Source: Prinia subflava (taxonomy: Eukaryota; Chordata; Aves; Passeriformes; Cisticolidae). From it: 64,000 bases of DNA. Positions 11,263 to 23,744 of the stretch are shown in pieces; within the stretch, counting starts at the first letter, position 1, and each line of letters starts with the position of its first letter. Under the pieces are notes generated by a model that did not search any database, had not been told where the DNA came from, and saw nothing but the letters and a program-made list of their open reading frames with translations. The position numbers and the translations under genes are program-made. Location: NCBI RefSeq assembly GCF_021018805.1, contig NC_086266.1:8742001-8806000 (forward strand), given 5' to 3'.

Positions 11263-13570
11263 CCCAGCAGGGTGGGGAGGGACCACGGGCCGCACACTCT
11301 AGTGGTGAGTCAATCTGTCCCCTGCAGAGCTCTGATGGGGGAAGGCTTTCAGAGGACTGATGGCTTGGGCCTCTTGGCTGCTCTTACTCCGCAGAGGGCT
11401 GGAGCTCACACTTTCCTTCCTTTTGAAGAAGGGAGGAGCAATGGGGTGTGCTCTGGGACCGCCAGCAAGGGGAGGAAGCTGCAGGGCCTCTCAGATGTGA
11501 CTCAGCACGGGTCTATCTGGTCACATTCAGAGTCTATCACACCCAACCAGGCGCTCCTCCAGTGCCTCCAAGCAGTGGGCTGCCATTCCCAGCAGCTCTG
11601 GTGTCCACAGCACTGCTGCTATCTCTTTCCAGCTGGGAGCAGGGGTTTATAGAGGAAGTGTCTTGCCTGTTGCTCCTCCTGCTGTTCCAGTCTTGGCTCT
11701 TTGCCACTCTCCCACCCTCATGCTAGTGTCCAGTGCCCCAGGGCTTCCTTATCAATTTGGGGTGAACCTGGCTGACCTTTTCGCTGCCTCCTGTGGCTGT
11801 ATTATGACAGGCAGACACCCAGAGGAAGGGTACAGCTCCTCTCCCAGCCCACCACCCTCCGGGGATCCTTATGTGGGCTTGTCTGAGCACCCCTTGCTGC
11901 AAGGAGCTGGGCTAAGCAGGGAAAATACTCAGGGAAGTTGAGTGGAGGAGTCTGGGCACACGTCACTGACTTTTTGAAGCAGGGGTACAGCCCTTGGGTG
12001 GGAAAGATTATGAAATTCTAAGCTAAGGCAGGAGATAAAAGATGCTGAAGCATGCCGGGGAGCAGTGGGGAACCCCAGAGTGCCCCTGGCAGCTGTGTGG
12101 TGCTTGGCAGGATGTCTTCAGGGCTGACCTTCAGCAGGGCCCCATTCCTGGAATTGGGCTGTTTCACAGGAAGGATGAACAGCTTGCTTTCCTCCCCAGG
12201 ATGGGAGGGAACTGTTTACTGTCAGATCACCCTGGCTGCAGAGACAGCAGAGACAGCTTCCTAGCACACACAGGCTTAACTCTTAGGTAAGACCTGTCTT
12301 GCACCCCCAGACTACATAGCTGGTACCATTGCACAAAATGGGGATCCCCAATGCTTGTCTCAGCTCGCCTCCCCAGCTTGGATAAGCTCCAACTTTTCAC
12401 AAATAATCAAACCCTGATCAGACATCAATCTCCCTCAAGGCAATTAGGATGGGAAATGATTTTGCAGACCCCTGGAGGAGATTCCCCAACAAAGATGTTT
12501 CCCCTGGTCCTGCTACACAGCCCAGAGAGCTGCTAACACTGGGGATTGCAGGGGTGGGAGACAGGGTGACAGTTTTTTTCTGTCCCATCAAAACTTTGGG
12601 AGAACTTGGAACCCTACTTGATGGGATGGGACACTCTGACTCACTCTCATGATCAAGAGGTATGTATTGATGGCACTGTGAGTGCTTCACAGGGCCATGG
12701 CATCACTCTCATCACAAGCTTGACACTCACCATGCAGCTCCCACTGTGGAGCCCAGGTGACATGTGCCAGTCCCCACTGCTGCCACAGCCTCCCCAGCTG
12801 CCCCTGCCTGGGCAATGCTGAGCCTCGGGGAGCTGTGATGGCTCCTGGCACTGCCAACTGCTGATCTCAGCTGGGTGCAGAGCCAGCAGCCCAGCCCATG
12901 TTATGTCCCTCCAGCTGAAGCAATGGGCAGGGATTTGTCTTGCAGGTGGGGGGCACAGTAAGACATGATGCCCTCCTCACAAGGTGCTGGAATGCCCAGT
13001 ATCTGCCCCCACAGAAGCTGTGGGGCAGAAACGTGGCAGCAAAGAGGTTCCTTCCCGTACTACTGGGTGCAGGAAGGGTGTTTGTCTTTTCTGCAGGAAC
13101 AGCCACCTAGGAGGCAGTTCACAGAGCCTTTTCCTTCCTCCTCACAGAGTAAAAGGCTGGATATTTGCCGAGATTGAGATTACAGCACATATGTATCTAG
13201 ATTTCTGTCTCACCGAGTCTGAGAGAAAGCTGGGGGCACTTTGGAAACCTTTCCAAGTCCTGTTCCTCTGCTCAGGGGGAACAGAGGTGGGAGGGAAGGG
13301 GCTGCCAGTTTCTCTGCCAGCAATGGGATGCCAAGGCATGGCTCACCTGTAAGAGGGTGCCCTGGGGGAAGTGTTTGTATGCTGACAGTGAGCCAGCTAT
13401 CCCGAGCAGCCTCTGGCCCTGCGTAGCAGGCTAAGAGTGCACATGTGCCCGCCCAGCCTCGGGACTTTGGCAGAGCAGAGAAGAGAACCATTGTCCCTGC
13501 CCCACAGGCACTGCCCGCCACCGCGACCTCGGCTGGTACAGACTGCCGGGTGGGACACAGTGGCTGTGCC
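11263..13570. other. Head-to-head intergenic region between CLIC2 and the EVA1C-like gene
   Basis: The region holds the 5' flanks of two divergent genes. I see no TATA box with convincing placement, no dense CpG island and no third gene. The last 100 bp or so before 13571 is moderately CpG-containing and is the probable 5'-untranslated leader of the EVA1C-like gene. Transcription starts cannot be placed from the sequence. Confidence 0.5.
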
Positions 13571-16500
13571 ATGGCCGGAATGCTCTGGCCAGCAGTAACC
13601 GTGGTCCTGCTCTCCTTTGCTGTGTGTCTGGAGGCCAGCCCGGAGCTGTCCGGTGAGTCATGGTGAAGGCGGGGAGGAGGGGGATGCTGAGAACTGCGCT
13701 GGTATGATGGGAGGGCAAAGCGACAGCAGGTTGGTGGGGTACAGACAAGTGAGGTATAAACCATAGCAATCCAGAGTAAATTTCCCCAAAATGCTGGGAT
13801 TTCTTTATCCCCACACCGGGCTGTTCTTTAAAAACACACTACAGACATCCCAGAGCCCTTGTGTGCGTGAGAGTGGCTCCCCAGATCTGCTGTGCTCTCT
13901 TGGATAGTTTGCAAGCAGAAATGCAAAGAAACAACGATCAAGCCAGTCCCTGGGCTTTGCTGAGCTCGATGAGCTCGATGCTCATGTCCTCGGTGCTGGG
14001 CACTGTGTAGAGTGTAGAAGGAGCACCAGGGGGCTGCCCTGCCAGCCTTCCCTGCTCTGAGAAAGGAAGGGAAGAGTTGGGTTGAAGCTGTACCTGGTCC
14101 CTAGACAGAGCTGGTGGCCACTTGTGAGTAGGGGTGCTGCCGGGTGTCCTGCCACGAGACACATCATGGGCCAGAAGCACTCCCAGAACCATGCTGGTGA
14201 GCCTTATAGATGTAGTCAAGGCAGAAATTTGGGATCCCTTCTGCCCCAGCATTTTGAACAGTCAGGACAGGTGCAGGCAGGCTGGGCACCAGGTATTCCC
14301 CAGGGATCATCTGGAAACAGCCACACACACCCTCCAGCTGAGCCCAGGTAGGTGAAAACCTGATGCTGCAGGGCGGGCTGTGGTGAGGAGGATGTGATTT
14401 CATCTGGGCAGACCTAATGGCACAACCACAGCACCAGAGACCCAGTCAGCTGTAGTGGCATGAATCACTCACAATGTCCTTGACATGGCGCCACCCAAAA
14501 AATCATCTTCACAACTGCTCACTGGCCCAAAATAGTGTGATGGAGAAACCTCTGCCCCCATGGCAGTGTTTGAGCCTCAGTTTTAAAATACAAGCCACTG
14601 GTGCGTTCTGGCATGACAGCAGAACAAGGTGCCTACCCCAAGGCTCGATTTGGGGAAACCCATTTCTTCTCACATTTCTCCCCTGAGTTCCCTGCCACCC
14701 CTAAGATTTGGCTGAGCCCTCTGCATCCAAGGCTGCCCAGAAGTGGAGTGTTTAGGCAGCCCTACATCCAGCAGTGTTGGGTATGGGTAGGTGGGGTTGG
14801 AATCAGTGCTAGGCAGAGGTCAAGGCCAGGGTGCCTCTGAAACCTTCAGGAGAGCCTGACTGCTGCCAGGTGTAGGACTGCTGCAGGGGATGCAAAGGAA
14901 GGGGATGGGGGCTGCAGCCTGGGAAGAGTCCTGTGCCCCTCACACAGCCCAACATCCACTGATATGGGGCAAGCAGAGGAGACGGACCTCCTGCCCCCCC
15001 TTATGACCCCTGTACCCCAAGGGTCTGATCCAGCTCTGTGCCATTCAAACAACATCTTTGCATCACACTGGAGCTTTGACCTGGCTGGAACACCTTGTCC
15101 ACTGCCATCTACCCTCCTGTACCTCTCCTTTCCTCTCTCCTCCAGCATGCAGAGAAGCAATCGAGGGCTTGCTCCTGGGATGCTGAGGCCACCCAGTTGC
15201 TCATCCCAGCTTGTGAGGGATAATGCCAAGGGAGAGATGAACTCTGGGCTGGAGGCAGCTCCCAGCTGCACCCGCTGCCATATCAGGGAGGGATGCTGAC
15301 TGCAGATGCCAAAGGGTTAGTGGCAGCACTGAAGGTGAAAGGGGCCCTTTGTGCTGCTGAGCCTGGCACCAGTTTGCAGAGAGGGAGGGGAGCTGGTGCT
15401 TCCACCTTCTTGTCTTGGTTTGGGGGAGTTTGACACACTGGGATTTGGGGGACAGGGTGCATGTCCTGCCCTGGGTGCCAGCACTGGCCTGGGGCTGAGG
15501 TGCAAGTTCCTCCAAAGACTCCACAGCTGGGGTTTGGGGGTCTGTGATCTGCTCAGAAGCCCCATGTTGCCCTGTTCCCATCTCTCACGCCTCAAAATTA
15601 TGCTTCCTCTTTGCTTTTGTTTTATTCAAAGATGCAAAGTGCTTCATTCAGGGCCTACACATCACATTTCATCAGCTTTTCTTGCTTCCTCAGCCTTCCC
15701 CAGCAACTGGTGCCTGCTCAGAGTACCTGGGAGCTTGAAGAGCTGTTACAAAAACAGCTTCCTTGCCCACCCAGTACAGCCAATGCCAACTGGAGCTTCA
15801 TCTTAAGCCCCTGGAGAGGCTGGACAGGACAGTCACACTTTGTTGTCCCCTGCAGGGAAAACAATGGAGGCAGTAGTTTGGGACACAAACTAGGCAGGAT
15901 TGAAAGAAAGAAAGAAGCATTCTGTGATGGAAATTGAAGGAGGGAAGGGCCAGTGCCCATTGAAATGGTTGTGGGCCAGGAATAGTTTGCACCAAGACAC
16001 TGGGCTTCTTCAGCAGAGACCTGAAGCCAGCTGGGCTCAAGTGATGACTTTGTGACTCACACACATCCATACTGACCCAGCCAGCTGTGGGGAGTTAGTT
16101 GCAGCAGCCCCTGGACCCTTCTCTTATCTGGCTCATAGCTCAACTTGTGACAGACTTGTGAGAGTGCATCCTCCTCACTCCAGGCATCATCACTGGGGGA
16201 CCATCTCTGGCTCACTCTTGTTCTCTCCCCACCATGGCTCCATAACAAGCCTGATTTTCTCTAAACACTTGACAACTCCTTATGGGATTTCCCTATCTTC
16301 TCTGGCCTTTTGTACTGCCTCCAGCTTACCTTTCCTGTTGCTAACCAGCTCAGCTATTCTGTGCTGCTTTCCAGGCTCCTAGCAGCAATGCTGTATGCAA
16401 GGTTTGCTACAAGCCCATCTCCTCTGATGCTGTCCTGCTCTTATCTTGTTCACTCTATAAGTGCCTCATCTCAAGAAATCCTCGCTGCCACCAGCACTTG

Positions 16501-19500
16501 GATGTCCAAGTGCCACCACTGCTGTGGCCCTGGTGTCTCCTCTGGACAATGCCACCCCTGCTTTCCCCTTCCAGGGTACCTGCGCAAGGTGCTGAGGAAC
16601 CACACTGCCCACACCTGTGATGGAGAGCAGCTCCTCATCGTCTGCCCTCGCAAAACCACCATCAGCATCCTCGGGGCCTTCTATGGGCGTCGAGTGTCCA
16701 GCACCCACCTCTGCCCCAGCCCTGACAATGCCTCCCAGGAGAGCACCGAATGCACATCTCCCACTGCCTACCTGGTAAGGGAGGAATCCCAGGGTCCCTA
16801 GGCTGCACCACCCTCTGTCTGCACATCACTGAGCTGCCTGCTTGGGCTGGGGGGCTGCAGGCAATGCAGCCTCCCCATGCCCTCTGAGCAGGTTTTCATC
16901 AGCATCAGGATTACAGAATCATGGAATCAAAGAATCACAAACACTTCTTGAATTCTGTTAGGCTTGATGGTGAGACCACGTCTCTAGGGAGCCTGTTCCC
17001 AACCACCTTCTGTGAGAGGAACCTTTTTCTAATATCCAGCCTAAACCCACCCTAACACAACTTCAGCCCATTCCCTCAGGTCCTGTCACTGGTAACCACA
17101 GAGGAGAAATCAGTGCTTGCCCCTTCTCTTCCCTTCATGAGGAAGTTGTAGACTGAAATGAAGTCCCCCTCAGACTTCTCCAGGCTGAACAGACCAAGTG
17201 TCCTCAGCCAGTCCTCATAAGGCTTCCCGTAAAGGCCCTTCACAGTATTTGTTGCCCTCCTTTAGAAGTCCTCTAATAGTTTAATATCTTTCTTATAATG
17301 CAGTGACCAAAACTGCACACAGTATTCAAAGTGAGGCTGCCCCATGCAGCGCAGAACCATACAATTCCCTCCCTGGCCTGGCTGAGCCTGATGCCCCCCA
17401 GGACATGGCTGGCCCTCCTGCTGACTTATATTCAGGCTTTTGTTGACCAAGATCCTTTGCTGTGGCACTGCTTTCCAATATCAAACTCCCCAGTTTGTCC
17501 ATACACCCAGGGTTGCCCCATCCCAGGTGCAGAATCCAGCACTTTCCCTTGTTGAACTTCCTATAGTTGGTGATTGCACAGTCCTCTAATTTGTTGAGGT
17601 CTCTCTGTGGGGCCTCCCGGCCTTCAAGGGAGTCAACAGTTCCTGACAGTTTTGTATCAATCTGTGATTCACTGTGCGGCTCTTTTCCTAGACTGTTTTT
17701 GGAAGATAAGGGCGGAAGAGATGTTCTGCGTCCCAGAGTAGAGCCTGGCAGGAGGCACTGCTGTGTCCTGAGCTGGCTTTTGGAGCAATCCCACAGGAAG
17801 CAGCAGGCTCAGAGAAAGCCCTGGCATCTGGGACCGGCGACTGGGAGAGGGGCAGTGCCAGAGCCAGGCTGTTGGGCTCATGAAATGAGACAGGACCTGA
17901 CAAGATGCTGCACTCACCCCTGTGGCTGCATCCCCTGGGGTTAGCACAGAGCTTGGCTCTTCCCCAGCCAGAAGCAGCACCCATCCGTGCTGGCAGGTCT
18001 CAGGGAGTGGATTAATGAAGCAGACCAAAGGGATGCCTGTTTGATGGCAGCAGTTGGTGCAGGGAAAGGGTAGGAAAGCAGAGGCTGACTGAAGAAAAGG
18101 GACGGAACCTCCTCAAAGCTGATGCCTGCATCCCTCAATGGGGACATTGTTTCATATGCTGCTTTTCTAAGACCCTGTTCCAGCTCCTTACTAGGGCTGG
18201 AGCAAACCTGCAGCAAAGCCAGTGACTGCACGTACCTACAAGAAAAGAGAATGAGCTGGCAAAGATGAAAAAGAGCTGAGGAGCCAGTGCCCTGCTTAGG
18301 AGCTGACAGGGCTTTCCTGCCGGGTCCTGCTCCAGCCATACATCCCCTCCTGGGGTCCTGCGTTTTCCAGGAGCTCTGCAAGCACCAAACCAGGCCACAC
18401 TGGCACGGCACCAGGCTGGCCCATGAGGGGAAACAAACACAGGTCAGGGTCCCCTCTCTGCAGGAGGGAGAGTATGGCATGGCACAGGTGCTTGGAAACT
18501 GAAGGGCAGGTCTGAGAGCAGGTCTGTGTTACTCTGGTTCATACTGGTTGAACAGTGGGGTGGCCATGCTGGCACAGGACTGGGATGCTCCCTGCTGCTT
18601 AAGGAGCAGGGATGTCTGGAGGGCAGAGTAGAGCTGCTGCCAAGGCTCAGCTCTGTTTAGGCAGCAACTGGGAAGAGAGATTGCTTGTGTTTCCTGAGTG
18701 AATTTCCCTTCTGACAGCCAGTGAGGACCAGGGGGAGGCTTAGTCCTGAGCTGGGCAGGGACAGAGGAGGGGAAGAAGAGATGAGAAGGAGCTCCGTTTT
18801 GGGTGCTGGGAACCCCGGGCCTGAGTCACGAGGCAGCAGCAAGGGAATAAACCGCTCCCTGCTGCCGGCAGCCCCCGCTCCGCTGCGGAGCCACGGCTGT
18901 GGGATCTGTGGGGGCAAAGAGGGGGCCATGGGACAGGGAGCCCCACAGCCACCCAAAGTCGGGCAGTCCAGGGACTCTTGGCAGAGCCGAGGGCGCGGCG
19001 CGGCCGCTCGGGGGCTGTTCCCGTGTGCGGGGGCGGGGACGACCAGCGGGCGAACCCCTGTCCCCGCCGCGTGGCCGCGCGGGGACATCGCGCGGAGCGT
19101 GGGGACATCGAGCGGCGTGCGGCGGTACCGGGATGCCAGCGCGGGCAGTGGCAGAGCTATGCCCGCACACAGCTCACTGTGGGTGCGGGGGAGGAACTGC
19201 TTCAGGAACGGGCACTGGAATTGGGATGTCTGCATCAGGGGTGGGCAGAAGTAGCTGTGGGACACTTCTGTGGAGTGAGAGGCCACTTCCCTGAGCCTGA
19301 TGATGGCACTGACAGACAGGAGGTGAGAACAGCCTCATGACTTCTCACCCAGCTTACACGTGTTCCACTCTGCTCTCCAGAAGCTGCTGGCTGAGTGTCA
19401 GGACCAGCAGTGGTGTCAGTTCTCGGTGCACAGCCAGGTCTTTGGGCCAGACCCATGCCCTGGGACACACAAGTATCTCATCGCTTCTTACAAGTGCCGG

Positions 19501-21897
19501 CCAGGTGAGGTGGAGCATGGTGTGGGCAACACTGCGTGGGCTCTCCCTGACCTCGGCTGCTCAGATGGGGCAGGAAGGAGAGCATTGCTGCTCCTGTACC
19601 TTGCAGCTCTCTCTCAACCCTTGCCTAAGAGAGGGGCTGCAGGTGATTCAGGATGCATTGGGACATGCAGCGGTGTCACTCCCTAGGGAACCATCGGATC
19701 AAGACCGTGTGCGAGAATGACAAGCTCAGGCTGCAGTGTCGACCAAAATCCATCCTGGCCATTTATTCTGCAAGTTATGGACGATTCCTGCAGGGCAAAG
19801 CAGAGTGTGATGCCTTGAACACTGGAGGACCTCATATAGGTATGCCAGAATGGTTTGAGACAGAAATGGGGCAGGAATCATGCAGAGAGTATGGCACAAG
19901 TCCACCACTGGGCTGTACCTGTGTCCCTTGGACTCTGCTGGCTGATGCCCAGCAGGGAGGGGCAGACAGCTCTACCCATGAGTCCATGCCTCATGTCTCT
20001 GCAGAGTGTGTGGCTCCAGACGCTCTGCGCAGGGTCTCCAAGAAGTGCCACCGCAAGGGGAATTGCACCGTGGCTGCTGATAAGGCCACCTTCGGAGACC
20101 CATGCCTCCCGGGCATGAAGAAGCAGTTGCGAGTCTCTTACACCTGTGGTGAGAGCTTCCCACAGAGCCAGGGGCACAGGGGCCACTGATGGAGTGTCTT
20201 CTGTGCCCACCCTATGCCAGGCAGGCAGGGGCATGGGGCTCCCCAGGGAGGCAAGGGCTGCTGGGGAGGAGCAGGGTGGTGATGCTTGCTGTGTGCTCTC
20301 CTTGCAGTGCCCAAGCAGCTGCTGGAGGAGGTGGGCCCTGACACCTCAGACCCCTTCCTGCTCTCGGACTACATGCACGGTAATGTTGGGGGAGGAAGGT
20401 TACACCACAAGCAGTGTGGCACCATGTCCGTGCTCAGGTGAACCAGCCCTTCCATGGTTTGTCTGCATCCCTGGTACCAGCTCCAGCCTAGCATCTGTCC
20501 CATGTTGGAAGCCATCCCTTGGTCAGTGCCCATTCTGAGGGGATGGAGGTGGCATCCTGGGCGCTGGAAGCAGGGGAGAAGAAGACACACAGGGTCATCC
20601 CTGAAGACAGCAGAGCACTTGTGCAGGAAGGATGGAGTGTGGTATGGGGAAGGACAAGCAGGAGCAGGCAGCTGGGACACGGGGCATCAGGAGCACCTTG
20701 TGTCTCAGCCTGCACCTCCTTGTCACTGCAGGTGGCTGGTACAAAGGGCCCAGGTTCTCCAGGCTCCAAGAAGACCGCATGATTTTTACTAGCTCTCTGG
20801 CAGCTTTTGCCCACCTTTGGGGTATGTGCCCTTCCTGGGTCTCATGCAGCACCTGGGGAAACAGGACAAGCTGAGGGATGGCTGACCTCCTGATGGCCCC
20901 AGCTCAAGCCAGGGCTCATCTCAAAGGCAGCCAGACCCCAAACCTCTCCAGGAGGGCCAACAGGTACACGAAGGAGCAGGGCACCAAGTGCCTATGTGGG
21001 GTTTGGGGTGGACAGGTAGAGCGGGAGCTCAGAGGTTGAACAAGCCCCAAAATCCTACAGCATCAAGAGTCACGGTGTGGCTGCAGTCCTGCCTGTGGAC
21101 CTTCCTTTTCCAACAGGCCAGATTACCCACTGGATCTTTTCCTTCCTGCCCTGTCTGCAGGCACTGATTGAGATCACCTCTCTGCAGGCAAAAATTTCCC
21201 TTGCCAGAGGAAATTACTCATTTAATCCCCCAAGAGATTATTCTTTCCCTTGTTCTGCCTACCCTGCATCTCAGAGAAGGTTTTCTTTGGGGAAATGCAT
21301 ATTTCAGCACTGGTGGGTGCTGATGAAGCTCTAGGTGACACTTCCATGATCACTGAGGGTCTGTCCTGCCTCTGCAGCCTGGGTGGTGAGGGCATCCCTG
21401 CTCCTCTCCTCTTACTCCTATACACCTGCCAGAGGGGCTTTGCAAGCACTGATACCCCACAGACTGAAAAGCAGTTTGTACCCTGGTGTCTTTCTTTCCT
21501 TTTCCCCTCAGATGTCCCAGAGAAAGTTGCCCTCTACTTTCTTTGTGGAGTCTCAGGAGGCCTCATGCTGCTGCTGTGCATCATCAGCCCCAAAACGACC
21601 TTTCTCCAGGAGGTGGGGGAGGCTCTCAAAGACCCAGAGCTGGGGAGCAGCTTGAAGCTGGGCCGGACCAAGCTGCGGGATGAGCAGGATGAAGACATTG
21701 CTGATGACAGCTCCTCAGACTCCTCCTTCCGCCGCCTTACCAACACATACCGGGCCACTGACAGCATCTTCAGCCCTGAGCTGACGGCAGCTATGGAGGG
21801 AGCAGTGGAGCACCAGGGCCGCAGTGGGGAGGAGATCTGGATGCCCAAGGAGTCAAGCCCATATGCCATACACAAGATCAAATCAGCCACCAAATAA
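13571..21897 (+). CDS. EVA1C-family membrane protein with two SUEL lectin domains, eight coding exons
   Basis: Exons are 13571-13652, 16575-16774, 19381-19504, 19687-19839, 20005-20148, 20308-20379, 20732-20821 and 21512-21897. Every junction is GT-AG and the phases agree, giving 416 residues. A hydrophobic signal peptide (residues 1-22) is followed by two galactose-binding SUEL/rhamnose-binding-lectin-type domains, at about 40-135 and 143-235. Each has the YGR motif, eight cysteines and the DPC..G..K.L..SY.C ending (DPCPGTHKYLIASYKC and DPCLPGMKKQLRVSYTC). A single membrane span (about 294-314, ALYFLCGVSGGLMLLLCII) and an acidic-serine cytoplasmic tail (DEQDEDIADDSSSDSSF) follow. This is the layout of EVA-1/EVA1C, a co-receptor for Slit-Robo type guidance signals in worms and a heparin-binding protein in vertebrates. 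Human EVA1C is on chromosome 21, so this copy next to human-X genes may be a paralogue. I therefore give no symbol. Confidence 0.9.
16913..17670 (-). mobile_element. CR1 LINE fragment in intron 2 of the EVA1C-like gene
   Basis: The left end carries the reverse complement of the CR1 3' tail (AGAATCATGGAATCAAAGAATC). The body shows characteristic CR1 3' stretches in reverse, such as TCTCCAGGCTGAACAGACC and GTCCTCAGCCAGTCCTCATA. The element therefore runs on the minus strand and is 5'-truncated near 17670. No intact reading frame remains. Confidence 0.88.
18780..19160. promoter_or_regulatory. CpG island inside intron 2 of the EVA1C-like gene
   Basis: The block is densely CpG-rich, peaking at 18985-19140 with runs such as GCGCGGCGCGGCCGCTCGG. 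It ends about 220 bp before exon 3. The rest of the intron is far poorer in CpG. It could be an alternative promoter that would omit the signal-peptide exon, or an unrelated island. I see no clear alternative first exon with a start codon and donor. Confidence 0.5.
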
Positions 21898-22640
21898 GAA
21901 CTGGAAGAAAACAGCATGGAGAGCAGAGGGGTGCAGGCTCAGTGGGATCTGACATCAAAGAGACATAAGAGTTTGGGCTCCTTGAGGTGACTGGACATCC
22001 CAAGAAGCAGCGGGATCAGCTCCAGTGTGTCCATCAACCCACTGCTCCACCAGCATGGAAACCTCTGACCTGGGGGTGACATGCAGTCCTGCGGTGTGAT
22101 GAGGGGCTATGTAATGGTTCTGTGGGCCATGGGCTCCTGTGCCACAGACACCACTAACCCTAACTAACCTCCTAGTTCTCAGCTTGCATTGTCTGTCTCT
22201 AGAATTTAACCCTGATTAGCTGTGCCAAGCACACCCTGAGCCCTTTGCGGCTGTTTGCTCCTACTTCTCCTTGGATACTGGCTTCCACTCCTGGTGCTGC
22301 AAACACGTCCTGCACTCGAGCACTGTGCCAGTGGTGGAGAGGCAGGAATGGCCAGGACACAGGAAGAGGCAGGTGGAGTGGGTGTACAAGCACAGCAGGC
22401 ATCACCAGCACAGCCCCACCATGGTACATGCCATGGTGTGCCAAGGGAGCTACTCCCCAGGCTGGGGCCACTGGCAGCTCAGCACAACACTGGCTCTCCC
22501 CTCCCTGCAGGCATTCAGCAGCTCTGTCACCCTGTGTTGCTCTGTGCTTTCCTCTCTACTTTCCTCAGTGGCAGGAGAACCCCAAGTTTTAACTTGCTGT
22601 GGTTTTTTGCAGTGAATAAATGCAACAGCTCTTAGGCACA
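21898..22640 (+). other. 3'-untranslated region and poly(A) signal of the EVA1C-like gene
   Basis: After the TAA at 21895-21897 no reading frame continues. AATAAA at 22615-22620 is the first canonical poly(A) signal, giving a 3'-untranslated region of about 740 bp. Confidence 0.65.
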
Positions 22641-23037
22641 TCTCTCCCTGACCTTGGTCGTTAGTAATGAAAAGGGGAAAAAGGAAGAAGCAAAGTTCAG
22701 CCCTCCCTATGTAGAGGAGTACCTTGCCTCCCACCAGTGCTTCTGGCACTGGGCCATGGGAAGCAACAAGTTGGGCCTGTTTTACCACAGGAAAGGACAA
22801 GGGAAAGGGAAAGGGAGAAAAGCAGTCCATCTGGGTCCCAGGAATGCTGCTTCTGTGTCCTTGCTGCTCTTCTTGAGCCTAGGGCTGTCGGAGTCTAGAA
22901 CATCCCTCTGGCCACCCTGGAGGGTTTGGAGACCAGACAGGAGGGTCTGGGATCTTTACAAGGGGGTCAACCAGCCTCACACAGAGCCCAGGAGGACATT
23001 GCCTCTGATCCCTGGCCATGGGAGTGAATGCCCACAT

Positions 23038-23541
23038 TGTATGAAGAATCACAAGCTGGGAGAATTCAAAATAAGTAGTATTTAGTTTATCATAGAATGT
23101 AAATGTAGAATCTAGGATTTTTAGTATGTGGGGTTGAAGAGACAAGATGGAGGAATTGGGGAGTGGCCCCTGTGCTCCTTGTTCTTGTTCTCGTCCCCCA
23201 TTTTCTGCTGAGTTGGATCTCAAGGATTGGTTTAGAGTAGAACTGACATGTTAGTAAAGGTAGTAGGTATTGGTAAAATTTTGTAAATAAAAAATATGTC
23301 TTGGACAGTGGTTGGGTCAAGGGTACCGTGCATAAGGTGTGGGGCTTTCTGACCCACCCCAGTCCACCGCGTGTCCTGCTCTGCTGGGGATGCCTCACAG
23401 AGCTGAGAAAGAACTAAGATAAGGTACCCTGCCAAGGAGGCCTGGCAGAGCTGAAAAAGAACTGAGATAATGAAGAATAAACAACATTGGAAACCTACAC
23501 TGGCGGACTCAGCTTGTCATCTCTACCTCTGGCGTGAAACA
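23038..23541 (+). mobile_element. Putative endogenous-retrovirus LTR (solo or remnant)
   Basis: The stretch starts TGTATGAAG and ends GTGAAACA. It has AATAAA signals at 23286 and 23476-23481 with about 60 bp after the second, as in an R-U5 layout. A direct repeat (CAGAGCTGARAAAGAACTRAGATAA at about 23397-23422 and 23444-23469) lies just before it. I found no matching target-site duplication and no protein-coding gag/pol sequence next to it, so both borders and the assignment are tentative. Confidence 0.45.
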
Positions 23542-23564
23542 CTTAGGGCAAAGAGAAGACAGAA

Positions 23565-23692
23565 AACCTTATTACCTCGGGGAACAGCAACCCCGAGGAA
23601 ACTCCCAGGGAACAGCAACCCTGGGGGAAAAACCTTATTACCTTGGGGAACAGCAACCCCAAGGAGAATCTCAGGGAAAGTTAACCTTGAGA
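23565..23692. repeat. 66-bp tandem duplication containing four 8-bp-stem hairpins
   Basis: Two 66-bp units start at 23565 and 23631 (AACCTTATTACC...). Each encodes two hairpins. Stems and loops: CCTCGGGG/CCCCGAGG (23575-23598), TCCCAGGG/CCCTGGGG (23603-23626), CCTTGGGG/CCCCAAGG (23641-23664) and TCTCAGGG/CCTTGAGA (23669-23692). Every loop is 8 nt; three are AACAGCAA. Units differ by paired changes that keep the stems. It follows directly on the LTR-like segment. Confidence 0.9.
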
Positions 23693-23744
23693 TAGGGCTT
23701 TCCATCTGGTAAGCAATCCTAGAGCAAAGGTCCCCAGATACCAT

